The notes under the pieces were generated by a model that saw nothing but the letters and a program-made list of their open reading frames with translations, had not been told where the DNA came from and did no database searches. The position numbers were made by a program, and so were the translations under genes. DNA of 64,000 bases from positions 124,001 to 188,000 of the forward strand of contig NZ_BAAAUX010000010.1 in the NCBI RefSeq assembly GCF_039534165.1. Direction: 5' to 3'. Source of the DNA: Saccharopolyspora_D taberi (GTDB taxonomy: Bacteria; Actinomycetota; Actinomycetes; Mycobacteriales; Pseudonocardiaceae). Position 1 is the stretch's first letter, and each line of letters begins with the position of its first letter. Of the stretch, positions 14,758-24,713 are shown one piece after another.

Positions 14758-16248
14758 GTGAACGGACGCGGCACGCCCGGTGCGCATACCGGTTACTCCG
14801 GTAATCGCGACGCCTACTGGGCCGATTCCTTCGACGCATCAACGGACTGGTTCACCCCGGTGCGCGATGACGCACCGACCGCGGTCGGTCTGCTCGACCG
14901 CCCCGCGGAGCGGTACCCGGCCGGTGACCACCCGAGCTTCCCGCCGGGTGCGCTCGAGATCACCCCGCAGGACATCTTCGAGGCGCTCGGCCCGCAGGCC
15001 GAGGACATGCTCGCCACCGCCGAGATCGACGTCGACGAGGTCATCCGCCTCATCAACGCCGAGACCACGGTGCTGCCGCCGCTGGTCCTGCCGGAGACCG
15101 AATCCGAGACCGACGGCCCGGACGGTCCGCCGCCGGAGGTCGTCGAGGCGATCAGCTCGTGGAAGCGCAACTTCCTCAAGGGCGCCGTCGCCGCGGTCGT
15201 GCTGACCATGACGGGCACCGGTGCCGCCGCCGCCGCGATGGACAAGTCCGTCACGGTCGAGGTGGACGGCCAGGAGCGCTCGGTCACCACCTGGGACGAC
15301 ACCGTCGGCGAGGTGCTGGAGGACGCGGGCATCCAGGTCGGCGCGCACGACGCGCTGAGCCCGTCCCCGCAGTCCAAGATCAGCCACGGCGACACCATCA
15401 CCCTCGACCGCGGCAGGCTGCTCAAGCTCACCGTCGACGGCGAGCAGCGCGAGGAGTGGGTCCGGTCGGTGACCGTCGACCAGGCGCTGCGCCAGCTCGG
15501 CGTGCCCGCCGACGGCGCGTGGCTGTCGGCCAGCCGCGCGATGGCCGTGCCCGAGCAGGGCATGGACCTGGTCGTCAAGACCAGCAAGGAGATCACCGTC
15601 CGCGACGGTGGCGGCGAGCCGCGCAAGCTCAGCACGACCGCGGTCACGGTCGACGAGCTGATCGGCGAGCAGCAGCTCAACCTCGGGCCGGAAGACCACA
15701 TCACGCCCGGTGGCGACCAGAAGATCACCAGCGGTTCCGAGATCAGCATCACCCGGAACGGCAACACGGTGGTCAACGTGACCACCCCGATCCCCCCGCC
15801 CGTCGAGGAGATCGTGGACAACACGATGTTCAAGGGCGAGGAGAAGGTCGAGAAGCCGGGCGTGCCCGGCGAGAAGATCGTCTTCACCCGGGTCACCACC
15901 CGCAACGGCGAGGAGACCGGCCGCGAGGCGGTCGGCGAGAAGATCATCAAGCCCGCCGAGCCCAAGGTCGTCCGCGTCGGCGGCAAGCAGCCGCCGGACA
16001 GCGGCGTGTGGGACAAGCTGGTGCAGTGCGAGGCGACCGGCAACTGGGCGATGAACTCGGGCAACGGCTACTACGGCGGCCTGCAGTTCGACAAGTCCAC
16101 CTGGGACGCCTACGGCGGTGACCAGTACGCCGCGTACCCGCACCAGGCCAGCCGGGAGCAGCAGATCGCGGTCGCGACCAAGGTCCGCGACTCGCGCGGC
16201 GGCTACGGCGCCTGGCCGCACTGTTCGGCCAAGCTCGGCCTGGACTGA
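14758..16248 (+). CDS. rpfB: Resuscitation-promoting factor RpfB
   Basis: Cell-wall lytic transglycosylase-like protein (496 aa) that promotes regrowth of dormant cells. GTG 14758 is chosen because GGAGGTAA lies 7 nt upstream. Architecture: an unusually long acidic cytoplasmic N-terminus (1-138), one membrane anchor (about 139-162, FLKGAVAAVVLTMTGTG), DUF348 repeats (about 165-345; e.g. VEVDGQERSVTTWDDTVGEV), a G5 domain (about 350-415, ending EKIIKPAEPKVVRVGGK) and the C-terminal Rpf domain. The catalytic Glu is E425 in LVQCEATGNW. Mycobacterial RpfB has the same order but a short N-terminus. ksgA follows after a hairpin. Confidence 0.95.
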   Translation: MNGRGTPGAHTGYSGNRDAYWADSFDASTDWFTPVRDDAPTAVGLLDRPAERYPAGDHPSFPPGALEITPQDIFEALGPQAEDMLATAEIDVDEVIRLINAETTVLPPLVLPETESETDGPDGPPPEVVEAISSWKRNFLKGAVAAVVLTMTGTGAAAAAMDKSVTVEVDGQERSVTTWDDTVGEVLEDAGIQVGAHDALSPSPQSKISHGDTITLDRGRLLKLTVDGEQREEWVRSVTVDQALRQLGVPADGAWLSASRAMAVPEQGMDLVVKTSKEITVRDGGGEPRKLSTTAVTVDELIGEQQLNLGPEDHITPGGDQKITSGSEISITRNGNTVVNVTTPIPPPVEEIVDNTMFKGEEKVEKPGVPGEKIVFTRVTTRNGEETGREAVGEKIIKPAEPKVVRVGGKQPPDSGVWDKLVQCEATGNWAMNSGNGYYGGLQFDKSTWDAYGGDQYAAYPHQASREQQIAVATKVRDSRGGYGAWPHCSAKLGLD

Positions 16249-16254
16249 CCCGCA

Positions 16255-16296
16255 CCGCGCGGAGACCGCCACTCCCGGGCGGCGGTTTCCGCGCGG
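16255..16296 (+). terminator. Hairpin between rpfB and ksgA
   Basis: Nested inverted repeats CCGCGCGGA / TCCGCGCGG outside GACCGCC / GGCGGCGGT. There is no T-tract. It may end or attenuate rpfB transcripts ahead of the leaderless ksgA promoter. Confidence 0.55.
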
Positions 16297-16334
16297 ATGC
16301 CGAGGGTGCGGTGACCCGTGCGGCCGAGCGCGGG

Positions 16335-16340
16335 TACTTT
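16335..16340 (+). promoter_or_regulatory. ksgA -10 box (leaderless)
   Basis: TACTTT ends 7 nt before GTG 16348. No Shine-Dalgarno is present before any possible ksgA start. Confidence 0.45.
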
Positions 16341-16347
16341 TCCTGAC

Positions 16348-17244
16348 GTGGACGAGCAGCCTGAGAACCCCGTCGACCGATCCGCCGCGAACGCGCGGCT
16401 GCTCGGACCGGCCGACGTGCGCAGGCTCGCCGGTGAGCTGGGCATCAGGCCGACCAAGAAGCTCGGCCAGAACTTCGTGCACGACCCGAACACGGTCCGC
16501 CGCATCGTCGACACCGCTTCGCTGACCGCCGACGACGTCGTCCTGGAGGTCGGCCCCGGCCTCGGCTCGCTCACGCTCGCCCTGCTGCCGGTCGCCGCGG
16601 GCGTCACCGTCGTCGAGATCGACCCGGTGCTCGCCGACCGGCTGCCCCGCACCGCCGCCGAGTTCGCCCCGGACCTGGCCGACCGGCTGCGCGTGATCGG
16701 CGCCGACGCCCTGCGGGTGCGGGCCGACGCCTTCGCCGACCGGCCGCCGACCGCGCTGGTGGCGAACCTGCCCTACAACGTCGCGGTGCCGGTCGTGCTG
16801 CACCTGCTGGCGGAACTGCCGAGCCTGCGGCACGGCCTGGTGATGGTGCAGTCCGAAGTGGCCGACCGGATGGCGGCCCGGCCCGGCAGCCGCGTCTACG
16901 GCGTGCCCAGCGCGAAGGCGGCGTGGTTCGCCGACGTGCGGCGGGCCGGACCGGTGCCGCGCAACGTGTTCTGGCCGGTGCCCAATGTGGACTCCGGGCT
17001 GGTCGCGTTCGACCGGGTCGAGCCGCCGTCGGAGATGTCCAGGGAGGACGTCTTCCGGGTGGTGGACGCGGCTTTCGCGCAGCGGCGCAAGACGTTGCGC
17101 GCCGCGCTGTCCGGTTGGGCCGGTTCGGCCGCGCGCTCCGAGGAGATCCTGCGGGCTGCCGGGATCGACCCCGCCGCGCGCGGGGAGCAGCTGGAGATCA
17201 CCGCTTTCGCGCGTATCGCGGAGGCTTCCCGGACCGTCGGGTAA
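16348..17244 (+). CDS. ksgA: 16S rRNA dimethyladenosine transferase
   Basis: SAM-dependent enzyme that dimethylates A1518 and A1519 of 16S rRNA late in 30S assembly; its loss gives kasugamycin resistance. 298 aa from GTG 16348; the frame extends to 16318 but lacks start signals. Motifs: KKLGQNFVHDPN, the SAM-binding VLEVGPGLGSLT, VVEIDPVLADRL, the catalytic LVANLPYNVAVPV, and FAQRRKTLRAAL in the C-terminal helical domain. Together with rpfB upstream it matches the mycobacterial rpfB-ksgA-ispE order, but metNIQ is inserted before ispE here. Confidence 0.95.
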   Translation: MDEQPENPVDRSAANARLLGPADVRRLAGELGIRPTKKLGQNFVHDPNTVRRIVDTASLTADDVVLEVGPGLGSLTLALLPVAAGVTVVEIDPVLADRLPRTAAEFAPDLADRLRVIGADALRVRADAFADRPPTALVANLPYNVAVPVVLHLLAELPSLRHGLVMVQSEVADRMAARPGSRVYGVPSAKAAWFADVRRAGPVPRNVFWPVPNVDSGLVAFDRVEPPSEMSREDVFRVVDAAFAQRRKTLRAALSGWAGSAARSEEILRAAGIDPAARGEQLEITAFARIAEASRTVG

Positions 17245-17404
17245 CACACGTTCGGCGGTAGGTGAGACGTGGTGATCTTGCTACGCAGAGTCACGCCAAC
17301 GTCTGATCAGGGCTGAAAATTCCCGCTCGTCCGAGCGTGTGATGTACCAAACGATTTCGGAAAGTGACCGGTATCAACTTGCGTCGGATTCGGCCAGTGG
17401 GGTC

Positions 17405-17410
17405 TACTAT
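17405..17410 (+). promoter_or_regulatory. -10 box in front of the SAM riboswitch
   Basis: TACTAT, the strongest AT hexamer in the gap, lies just ahead of the riboswitch P1 stem. TTGCGT at 17379-17384 is a possible -35, but the spacing of 20 bp is long. Confidence 0.45.
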
Positions 17411-17415
17411 TCGGG

Positions 17416-17506
17416 AAATCCATCCCGAGCGGCCGAGAGACCTGGCTCCCAGACGCCGCAGCAACCACCCGGACGGGCAGGTGCTAACGCCAGGACCGAT
17501 GGAGTT
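17416..17506 (+). ncRNA. SAM-I (S-box) riboswitch
   Basis: Consensus elements occur in order: GAGCGGCCGAGAGA (17427-17440), GGCTCCCAGACGCCGCAGCAACC (17444-17466, split around the kink-turn and core) and the diagnostic GGTGCTAACGCC (17480-17491). P1 is formed by TCCATC (17419-17424) and GATGGA (17498-17503). S-box RNAs bind S-adenosylmethionine and switch off methionine uptake or synthesis genes. Here the gene set downstream is metNIQ. The P1 3' strand includes GGAG, a likely ribosome site for the next small ORF, so control may be translational as well as by termination. Confidence 0.85.
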
Positions 17507-17509
17507 GTG

Positions 17510-17662
17510 GTGTCGAAAGTTCTGGTACGCAGCCCGCACGCGCAAGAGGCGCCGTCCTGGCCCGGCCGCGCGAGCCTCGGTTACCCCGAGCTGCTGCTGA
17601 CCCAACGCCGCGTCATCGACCACGGGCGGCGGACGACGACCGGCTGTCGTCGCGAGATGTGA
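17510..17662 (+). CDS. Small ORF directly after the SAM riboswitch (50 aa, putative)
   Basis: GTG 17510 (or GTG 17507) opens a 50-codon frame beginning VSKVLVRSPHAQE and ending TGCRREM. The only nearby ribosome site, GGAG at 17501-17504, is in the P1 stem of the riboswitch, so its translation should be blocked when SAM is bound. It may be a leader peptide whose translation affects readthrough into metN. No family is recognised and the basic composition could also be chance. Confidence 0.35.
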   Translation: MSKVLVRSPHAQEAPSWPGRASLGYPELLLTQRRVIDHGRRTTTGCRREM

Positions 17663-17765
17663 CTCCCCGAAGTCCTTCCTGACCCGTTACCAACCTTTCC
17701 GGCCGTGCAGGCGCCCGCTGCTGCGGGGTGCCCGCGGACCGATGTGAGCTGATGCGGAGCCGATC

Positions 17766-18785
17766 GTGATCACAGTCGAGAACCTCACCAAGTCCTTCCA
17801 GCACAACCAGAACAACGTCGTCGCGCTCAACGGTGTGTCGATGGAGGTGCCCGCGGGAGCCGTGTGCGGTGTGGTCGGCCCCAGCGGCGCCGGTAAGTCC
17901 ACCCTGGCCCGTTGCATCGCGCTGCTGGAGAAGCCCGACAGCGGCGCCATCCGGGTCGACGGCACCGACCTCGTCTCCCTCGGCGGCAAGGCGCTGCGCG
18001 CCGCCCGCAGGCAGATCGGCGTTGTGCCGCAAGGTGATTCGCTGCTGCGCCAGCGCACCGCGGCGGGCAACGTCGCGCTGCCGCTGGAGGCGGCGGGGAT
18101 GGCGGGCCCGCAGCGCCGCAGCCGGGTGGGCGAACTGCTCGACCTCGTCGGCCTGACCGACAAGGCGTCGATGTACCCCGACCAGCTCTCCGGCGGCCAG
18201 CGGCAGCGGATCGCGGTCGCCCGCGCGCTGGCGGCCAAGCCGTCGGTGCTGCTGGCCGACGAGCCGACCTCGGCGCTCGACCCCGCCACCACCGACTCGG
18301 TGCTGACCGTCCTGGACCGGGCGCGTTCGGAGCTGGGCGTCACGGTGCTCGTGGTCACCCACGACATGGCCGTGGTCCGCCGCATCGCCGACGACGTCGC
18401 GGTGCTGGAGGACGGCAAGGTCGTCGAGCACGGCAAGGTCCTCGACCTGGTCGCCGAACCGGGCAGCCGGATCAGCTCCACGCTGCTGCCCGAGACCAAC
18501 CAGGCCGCGTCGCTGAAGCCGTCGGCGACCGGTCACGACGTCGTCGCCGAGGTGGTCCTGGTCGGCTTCGCCGCGGTCGGCGCGCTGCTGCCGGAGGCGT
18601 CCAGCCGGTTCGGAGTCGAACTGTCCATCCTGGGCGGTGGGCTGACCCGGCTCGGCGAGACGCCGGTGGCGAAGTTCCGGGTCGGGCTCAGCGGCGAGCG
18701 GTCGGAGTCGGCCCTGAAGTGGATGATCGAGCACGACGCGCACGTGCGTCGTGCACCCGTGTGTGTTGACGGAGCTGCTGCGTGA
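17766..18785 (+). CDS. metN: Methionine ABC transporter ATP-binding protein
   Basis: Energises methionine import. 339 aa from GTG 17766 (GGAG upstream). The ABC domain has Walker A GPSGAGKST, signature LSGGQRQR and Walker B VLLADEPTSALDP. A C-terminal NIL domain (about 255-335, from VVAEVVLVGF to ALKWMIEHDAHV) is the MetN regulatory domain that senses internal methionine in the family. The TGA overlaps the metI GTG. The operon is preceded by the SAM riboswitch, in full agreement with the assignment. Confidence 0.95.
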   Translation: MITVENLTKSFQHNQNNVVALNGVSMEVPAGAVCGVVGPSGAGKSTLARCIALLEKPDSGAIRVDGTDLVSLGGKALRAARRQIGVVPQGDSLLRQRTAAGNVALPLEAAGMAGPQRRSRVGELLDLVGLTDKASMYPDQLSGGQRQRIAVARALAAKPSVLLADEPTSALDPATTDSVLTVLDRARSELGVTVLVVTHDMAVVRRIADDVAVLEDGKVVEHGKVLDLVAEPGSRISSTLLPETNQAASLKPSATGHDVVAEVVLVGFAAVGALLPEASSRFGVELSILGGGLTRLGETPVAKFRVGLSGERSESALKWMIEHDAHVRRAPVCVDGAAA

Positions 18786-19468
18786 GTGATGCGACCCCCT
18801 GGCCGGAGGTCCTGGAAATTCTCGGTGAGGCGACCGGGCAAACGCTCTACATGGTGCTGATCTCGACCCTGCTGGCGGTGGTCGGAGGACTGCCGCTCGG
18901 GGTGCTGCTGCACCTGTCCTCGCCGAACGGGCTGAACCCGAGGCCGGCGCTGTACCGCATCCTCGGCGTGGTCGTCGACGTGGTGCGATCCATCCCGTTC
19001 GTCGTCCTGCTCGTCGTGCTCGCCTCGTTCACCCGGCTGCTGATCGGAACCTCGATCGGCAGCTCCGCGGTGATCGTGCCGCTGACGATCGGCGCCGTGC
19101 CGTTCTTCGCCAGGCTGACCCAGAACGCGCTCCGCGAGGTGAGCTTCACCGTCGTGGAGGCCGCGATCACCACCGGGTCCAGCCGCCTGCGCATCGTGTG
19201 GACGGTGCTGCTGGGCGAGGCGCGGGCGGCGCTGGTCGGCGCGGTCGGCGTGACGGCGGTGGCGCTGATCGGCTACGCCGCGATGGCCGGTGCCATCGGC
19301 GGCGGTGGTCTCGGCACCACCGCCATCCAGGACGGCTACCAGGGATACGACGACCGGATCCTGTACGGCTCCGTGGTCGTCCTCGGCGTGCTCGCGTTCG
19401 CCATGCAGCTGATCACCGACATCGCGGCGAAGGTCGTCGACCGGCGCCGCTCCGCGAACATCTCCTGA
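18782..19468 (+). CDS. metI: Methionine ABC transporter permease
   Basis: 228-aa inner-membrane permease with five to six helices and the binding-protein-dependent permease loop EAAITTGSSRLRIVWTVLLGEA (the EAA motif). GTG 18782 overlaps the metN stop (GTGA). Its partners are MetN before it and MetQ after it. Confidence 0.94.
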   Translation: MSDATPWPEVLEILGEATGQTLYMVLISTLLAVVGGLPLGVLLHLSSPNGLNPRPALYRILGVVVDVVRSIPFVVLLVVLASFTRLLIGTSIGSSAVIVPLTIGAVPFFARLTQNALREVSFTVVEAAITTGSSRLRIVWTVLLGEARAALVGAVGVTAVALIGYAAMAGAIGGGGLGTTAIQDGYQGYDDRILYGSVVVLGVLAFAMQLITDIAAKVVDRRRSANIS

Positions 19469-19505
19469 CCCCCGGTCCTGGAGCCAAGAAAGGACAACCG
19501 ATCCG

Positions 19506-20312
19506 ATGCGTGTTCGTCTTGCCGGCCTGGTGGCCGTCTCCGCCTTCGCCCTGGCCGCCTGCGGCGGGGGCAGCGCCTCCGACGACCCGAACGCCCCGCT
19601 CTCGGTCGCGGTGAGCCCGCAGCCGCACGGCGAGATCCTGGAGTACGTGGACCGGGAGCTGGCCCCCAAGGCAGGCATCGACCTCGAGATCACGAAGTTC
19701 GACGACTACAACCGGCCGAACGAGGCCGTCGCCAACGGCGAGATCGACGCCAACTACTTCCAGCACATCCCTTACCTGGACGAGTACAAGTCCAAGCGCG
19801 GCGGTGAGTTCAGCTGGGTCGCCCCGGTGCACCTGGAGCCGCTGGCGATCTACTCCAAGCAGGTCAAGTCGGTGCAGGAGCTGCCGAACGGGGCCACGGT
19901 CACGCTGTCCAACGACCCGGCCAACCAGTTCCGCGGCCTGAAGCTGCTGGAGGCCAACGGCGCGATCAAGCTCAAGCCGGAGGCGGCGGTCGGCACCCGG
20001 CTGGAGGCCGCGATCGCGGAGAACCCGAAGGGTCTCCAGTTCAAGGACCTGTCCCCGGACCAGCTCCCGCGCTCGGTCGACGACGCCGCGGCGGCGGTCG
20101 TCAACGGCAACTACGCGATCAAGGCCAACCTCAAGGACCCGATCGCGGTCGAGAGCGCGGAGAACAACCCGTACGCCAACGGCCTGGTGACCAGCCCGAA
20201 GCTGGCCGAGGACCCGCGGATCAAGAAGCTCGCCGAGCTGCTGAAGTCCCCCGAGGTCAAGGACTACATCAACAAGACCTACGGCGGCGTGGGCGTGATC
20301 CCCGCTTCCTGA
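19506..20312 (+). CDS. metQ: Methionine-binding lipoprotein
   Basis: 268-aa NlpA-family substrate-binding lipoprotein. Signal peptide and lipobox FALAAC give lipidated Cys at residue 20. The mature part starts with the family signature LSVAVSPQPHGEILEYV and contains NYFQHIPYLDEY and ATVTLSNDPANQFRGLKLLE. Binds D/L-methionine outside the membrane for MetNI. GAAAGGA precedes the ATG. A strong terminator follows. Confidence 0.95.
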   Translation: MRVRLAGLVAVSAFALAACGGGSASDDPNAPLSVAVSPQPHGEILEYVDRELAPKAGIDLEITKFDDYNRPNEAVANGEIDANYFQHIPYLDEYKSKRGGEFSWVAPVHLEPLAIYSKQVKSVQELPNGATVTLSNDPANQFRGLKLLEANGAIKLKPEAAVGTRLEAAIAENPKGLQFKDLSPDQLPRSVDDAAAAVVNGNYAIKANLKDPIAVESAENNPYANGLVTSPKLAEDPRIKKLAELLKSPEVKDYINKTYGGVGVIPAS

Positions 20313-20332
20313 CGGTCTGGTCAGAGGTCAGG

Positions 20333-20377
20333 ACCCGCGCGTCCTCCGGTGGCCCGGAGGGCGCGCGGGCCTTTTCT
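20333..20377 (+). terminator. metNIQ terminator
   Basis: A stem CCCGCGCGTCCTCCGG / CCGGAGGGCGCGCGGG around TGGC, followed by CCTTTTCTT. Classic intrinsic terminator with a T-run. Confidence 0.88.
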
Positions 20378-20423
20378 TCAGGTCCGTGTCCAGGGAACTC
20401 GGCGGGCGACTCGCCGGTACACG

Positions 20424-20429
20424 TACGCT
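20424..20429 (+). promoter_or_regulatory. ispE -10 box (leaderless)
   Basis: TACGCT ends 6 nt before GTG 20436, just after the metQ terminator. No Shine-Dalgarno sequence is present. Confidence 0.45.
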
Positions 20430-20435
20430 TTAAGG

Positions 20436-21401
20436 GTGCTCTCCGTGGTACCAACCCCCATCACCGTCCGAGTCCCGGCGAAGGTGAACCTGCACCTGTC
20501 GGTCGGCGACACCCGCGAGGACGGCTACCACGAGCTGGTCACCGTCTTCCAGGCGCTGTCGATGACCGACGAGGTCACCGTCCACATCGCCGACGAGCCC
20601 GGCATCGAGGTGCGCGGTGAAGGGGCGGACTCGGTACCGACCGGTCCCAGCAACCTCGCCTGGAAGGCGGTGCGGGCGCTGGCCGAGCGCTGCGGCCGGG
20701 ATCCGGAGGAGCCCGGGGTGCGGGTGTCGATCAGCAAGGGCATCCCGGTCGCGGGCGGGATGGCGGGCGGCAGCGCCGACGCCGCCGCCGCGCTGCTCGC
20801 GCTGAACCACCTCTGGCGGCTGGAGATGGGCCGCGACGAGCTCGCCGAGATCGCGGCGGGCATCGGCAGCGACGTCCCGTTCGCGCTCCAGGGCGGCACG
20901 GCGCTGGGCACCGGCCGCGGCGAGCAGCTGATCCCGGTGCTGGCGCGGCACACCTTCCACTGGGTGATCGCCCTCGACCGCCGCGGCCTGGAGACGCCGG
21001 GCGTGTTCCGCGAACTGGACCGGCTGCGCGAGGAGTCCGGCCCCGGCCGGGTCGGCGAGGTCGAACCGGTGCTGGAGGCGCTGGCCTCGGGCGACCCCAG
21101 GCAGCTCGCACTGCTGCTGGGCAACGATCTTCAGGCGGCTGCGGTGTCCCTGCGCCCGGGCCTGCGCCGCACCCTGCGCGCGGGCGTCCAGGCGGGAGCG
21201 CTCGCGGGCATCGTGTCCGGTTCCGGACCGACCTGCGCCTTCCTGTGCACCGACGCGGACTCGGCGGTGCGGGTCGCGGCGGAACTGTCCGGCGCCGGCG
21301 TGTGCCGCACTGTCCGGGTCGCGCAGGGACCGGTGCCCGGCGCCCGAGTCGTCGGAGACGATCGCGCGGATCGGCCTACGCCGCCGCAAGTGCATGCTTG
21401 A
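20436..21401 (+). CDS. ispE: 4-diphosphocytidyl-2-C-methyl-D-erythritol kinase
   Basis: GHMP kinase of the MEP isoprenoid pathway, phosphorylating CDP-ME at the 2-OH. 321 aa from GTG 20436; the frame upstream to 20349 runs through the metQ terminator and was excluded. Motifs: VRVPAKVNLHLSVG with the catalytic Lys, the ATP loop PVAGGMAGGSADAAAALLALN, GSDVPFALQGGTALGTGRGE, and GIVSGSGPTCAFL. The C-terminus is slightly longer than usual. In mycobacteria ispE follows ksgA directly. Confidence 0.94.
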   Translation: MLSVVPTPITVRVPAKVNLHLSVGDTREDGYHELVTVFQALSMTDEVTVHIADEPGIEVRGEGADSVPTGPSNLAWKAVRALAERCGRDPEEPGVRVSISKGIPVAGGMAGGSADAAAALLALNHLWRLEMGRDELAEIAAGIGSDVPFALQGGTALGTGRGEQLIPVLARHTFHWVIALDRRGLETPGVFRELDRLREESGPGRVGEVEPVLEALASGDPRQLALLLGNDLQAAAVSLRPGLRRTLRAGVQAGALAGIVSGSGPTCAFLCTDADSAVRVAAELSGAGVCRTVRVAQGPVPGARVVGDDRADRPTPPQVHA

Positions 21402-21502
21402 AGCCCCCGATTGGCTTGAAGCCCCCGATGGGGCTTCAAGTGGCGCGCAAGCGCCATCCGGCCCCGGCCGGATTCAGGATTTGAAACTGTGGTCTCAAAT
21501 CC
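21397..21502 (+). promoter_or_regulatory. Series of four hairpins leading into the ABC-F gene
   Basis: Four adjacent stems: CTTGAAGCCCC-CGAT-GGGGCTTCAAG (21415-21440); TGGCGC-GCAA-GCGCCA with a GNRA loop (21441-21456); TCCGGCC-CC-GGCCGGA (21457-21472); GGATTTGA...TCAAATCC (21477-21502). A direct repeat CTTGAAGCCCCCGAT (21397-21411 and 21415-21429) offers an alternative pairing for the first. Antibiotic-responsive ABC-F genes in other bacteria are often controlled by leader attenuation, so this may be an attenuator; it may equally be an ispE terminator cluster. Confidence 0.5.
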
Positions 21503-21536
21503 CTGCTCGACATGAACGAGGAGCGACGAACACCCG

Positions 21537-23318
<1,782 letters not shown>

Positions 23319-23413
23319 GATTCGCGCGAATTCGTTCATCGGTCGTCCTGCGATTCGGTCTCCGATGAGCCGTCATCAATTCCGGGCCGCGCGAGAATTG
23401 GTTTCCCGGGGGC

Positions 23414-24376
23414 TCACCATTGAGCCGCTTCGCTCAGGAGCCGCTCCTGCACGAGGGTGACGTGGCGACGCGCCGGTGCTCCGGTGCGGTGGGCGAGGAA
23501 ACCCGTGTTGATGGGCGGCTCGGCGGGTTCGAGCAGGGGAATCAGCCTGCCGGAATCGATTTCGGCCGCGCACAGGTAGCGAGGCAGCACCGTGATCCCG
23601 GCACCGGCCGCGACAGCGGACTGCACGCCACGCAGGTCGGGGACGACAACGGCGGCATGCGTGGTCAGGCGAGTGCCGAAGACGTGCCTCCAGTAGCGCC
23701 GGGCGATGGGCAGGTCGTCGGCGTAGGTGATCAGCGGGACGCCGTGCAGCCCTCCGGGATCGCTCGGGCAGACGGTGCCGATGCGTTCGGCCCAGCAGGG
23801 AGCGGCCACGAGCACGAACTCCTCGTCCATGAGCGGGATGGCGGTGATGGTGCGCCCACGCGGCCGGATGGCGGAGATGACCAGGTCGAGCTGACCGGCT
23901 CGCAGCCGTTCGAGCAGGTCGTCGGCGAGTCCCGTGGTGACCCGCAGCCGCAGTCCCTGGTCCACGAGCGGTGCGAGGGAGGGCAGGGCGCGTTCGCACA
24001 GCAGCTCGGCAGGCCCTCCCAGGTGCACCGGCTCGGCGGGTTCGGCGGTGGCGGAACGGCCCCGCTCGGCGACCGTGGCCAGCTCGTCCAGCGGCCCCGC
24101 CACTTCGGCGGCGAGCTCGTGGGCGACCGCCGTGGGGGACACGCCGCGGGCGAGCCGGTCGAAGAGCCTGCGCCCCAACCGCTGTTCCAGCGCGCGCACC
24201 TGGCTGGTGACGGTCGGCTGGGACAGGGCCAGCAGCCGGGCGGCGGCGGTGAACGACCCGGTGCGGTGCACGGCCAGGAACGTCCGCAGCAGTCCGAGAT
24301 CTATTGGTCGCCGCTCCGGCAGCGGTTCCACCGCGCCGCGATTCGAATCTGATCCATCGGACTTTCTATCGATCAT
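23414..24376 (-). CDS. LysR-family transcriptional regulator
   Basis: 320 aa from ATG 24376; the frame runs to 24505 but without a ribosome site or family similarity. The N-terminal HTH is textbook: LGLLRTFLAVHRTGSFTAAARLLALSQPTVTSQVRALEQRLG (residues about 25-66). The rest is the two-lobed effector-binding domain. It is divergent from the remnant of a DJ-1/PfpI-type gene, which was probably its target. First gene of the accessory island, downstream of and convergent with ABC-F. Confidence 0.9.
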   Translation of the reverse strand: MIDRKSDGSDSNRGAVEPLPERRPIDLGLLRTFLAVHRTGSFTAAARLLALSQPTVTSQVRALEQRLGRRLFDRLARGVSPTAVAHELAAEVAGPLDELATVAERGRSATAEPAEPVHLGGPAELLCERALPSLAPLVDQGLRLRVTTGLADDLLERLRAGQLDLVISAIRPRGRTITAIPLMDEEFVLVAAPCWAERIGTVCPSDPGGLHGVPLITYADDLPIARRYWRHVFGTRLTTHAAVVVPDLRGVQSAVAAGAGITVLPRYLCAAEIDSGRLIPLLEPAEPPINTGFLAHRTGAPARRHVTLVQERLLSEAAQW

Positions 24377-24463
24377 AATGGCATGCCTATTGGTTCGGGT
24401 GGTGCCGGTCGGATTATTGTCTTGGCTGCGAACCGCAGGTGTTCGTGAAAAGAAAGCGGGGAA

Positions 24464-24638
24464 ATGGCAGAGATCCTGTTCGTCATGACCGGTGCCGACC
24501 ATCACCGGATCGTCATCGCCACTCCGGACGGTGTCGCCGTTCCGGGGTTACCGGTTGACCTGCTTCACCAACACCGAGGAAGCGCAAGCCGGGTTCGCGG
24601 GCAGGGCGCGGTGGCTGTTGGAGAAGGCGCTGGGCTGA
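24464..24638 (+). pseudogene. Remnant of a DJ-1/PfpI (type 1 glutamine amidotransferase-like) gene
   Basis: The first codons read MAEILFVMTGADH and soon after IVIATPDGVAVPG, the N-terminal strand and the IATP(D/G)G motif of the family. The frame is then lost. In another frame the end reads LTCFTNTEEAQAGFAGRARWLL and stops at 24636-24638, matching the usual C-terminus (TxFTNTEE...VPFLLE). The middle, about 150 residues including the nucleophile Cys, is missing. So this is an internally deleted gene. The divergent LysR gene is intact. Confidence 0.65.
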
Positions 24639-24713
24639 GCCGCGCGATGCGTGCGTGGTGCGTCGGCACCGCGCACGCATCGCGCAGCGGGTGGTGAACC
24701 CGGCCAGCGGGGC

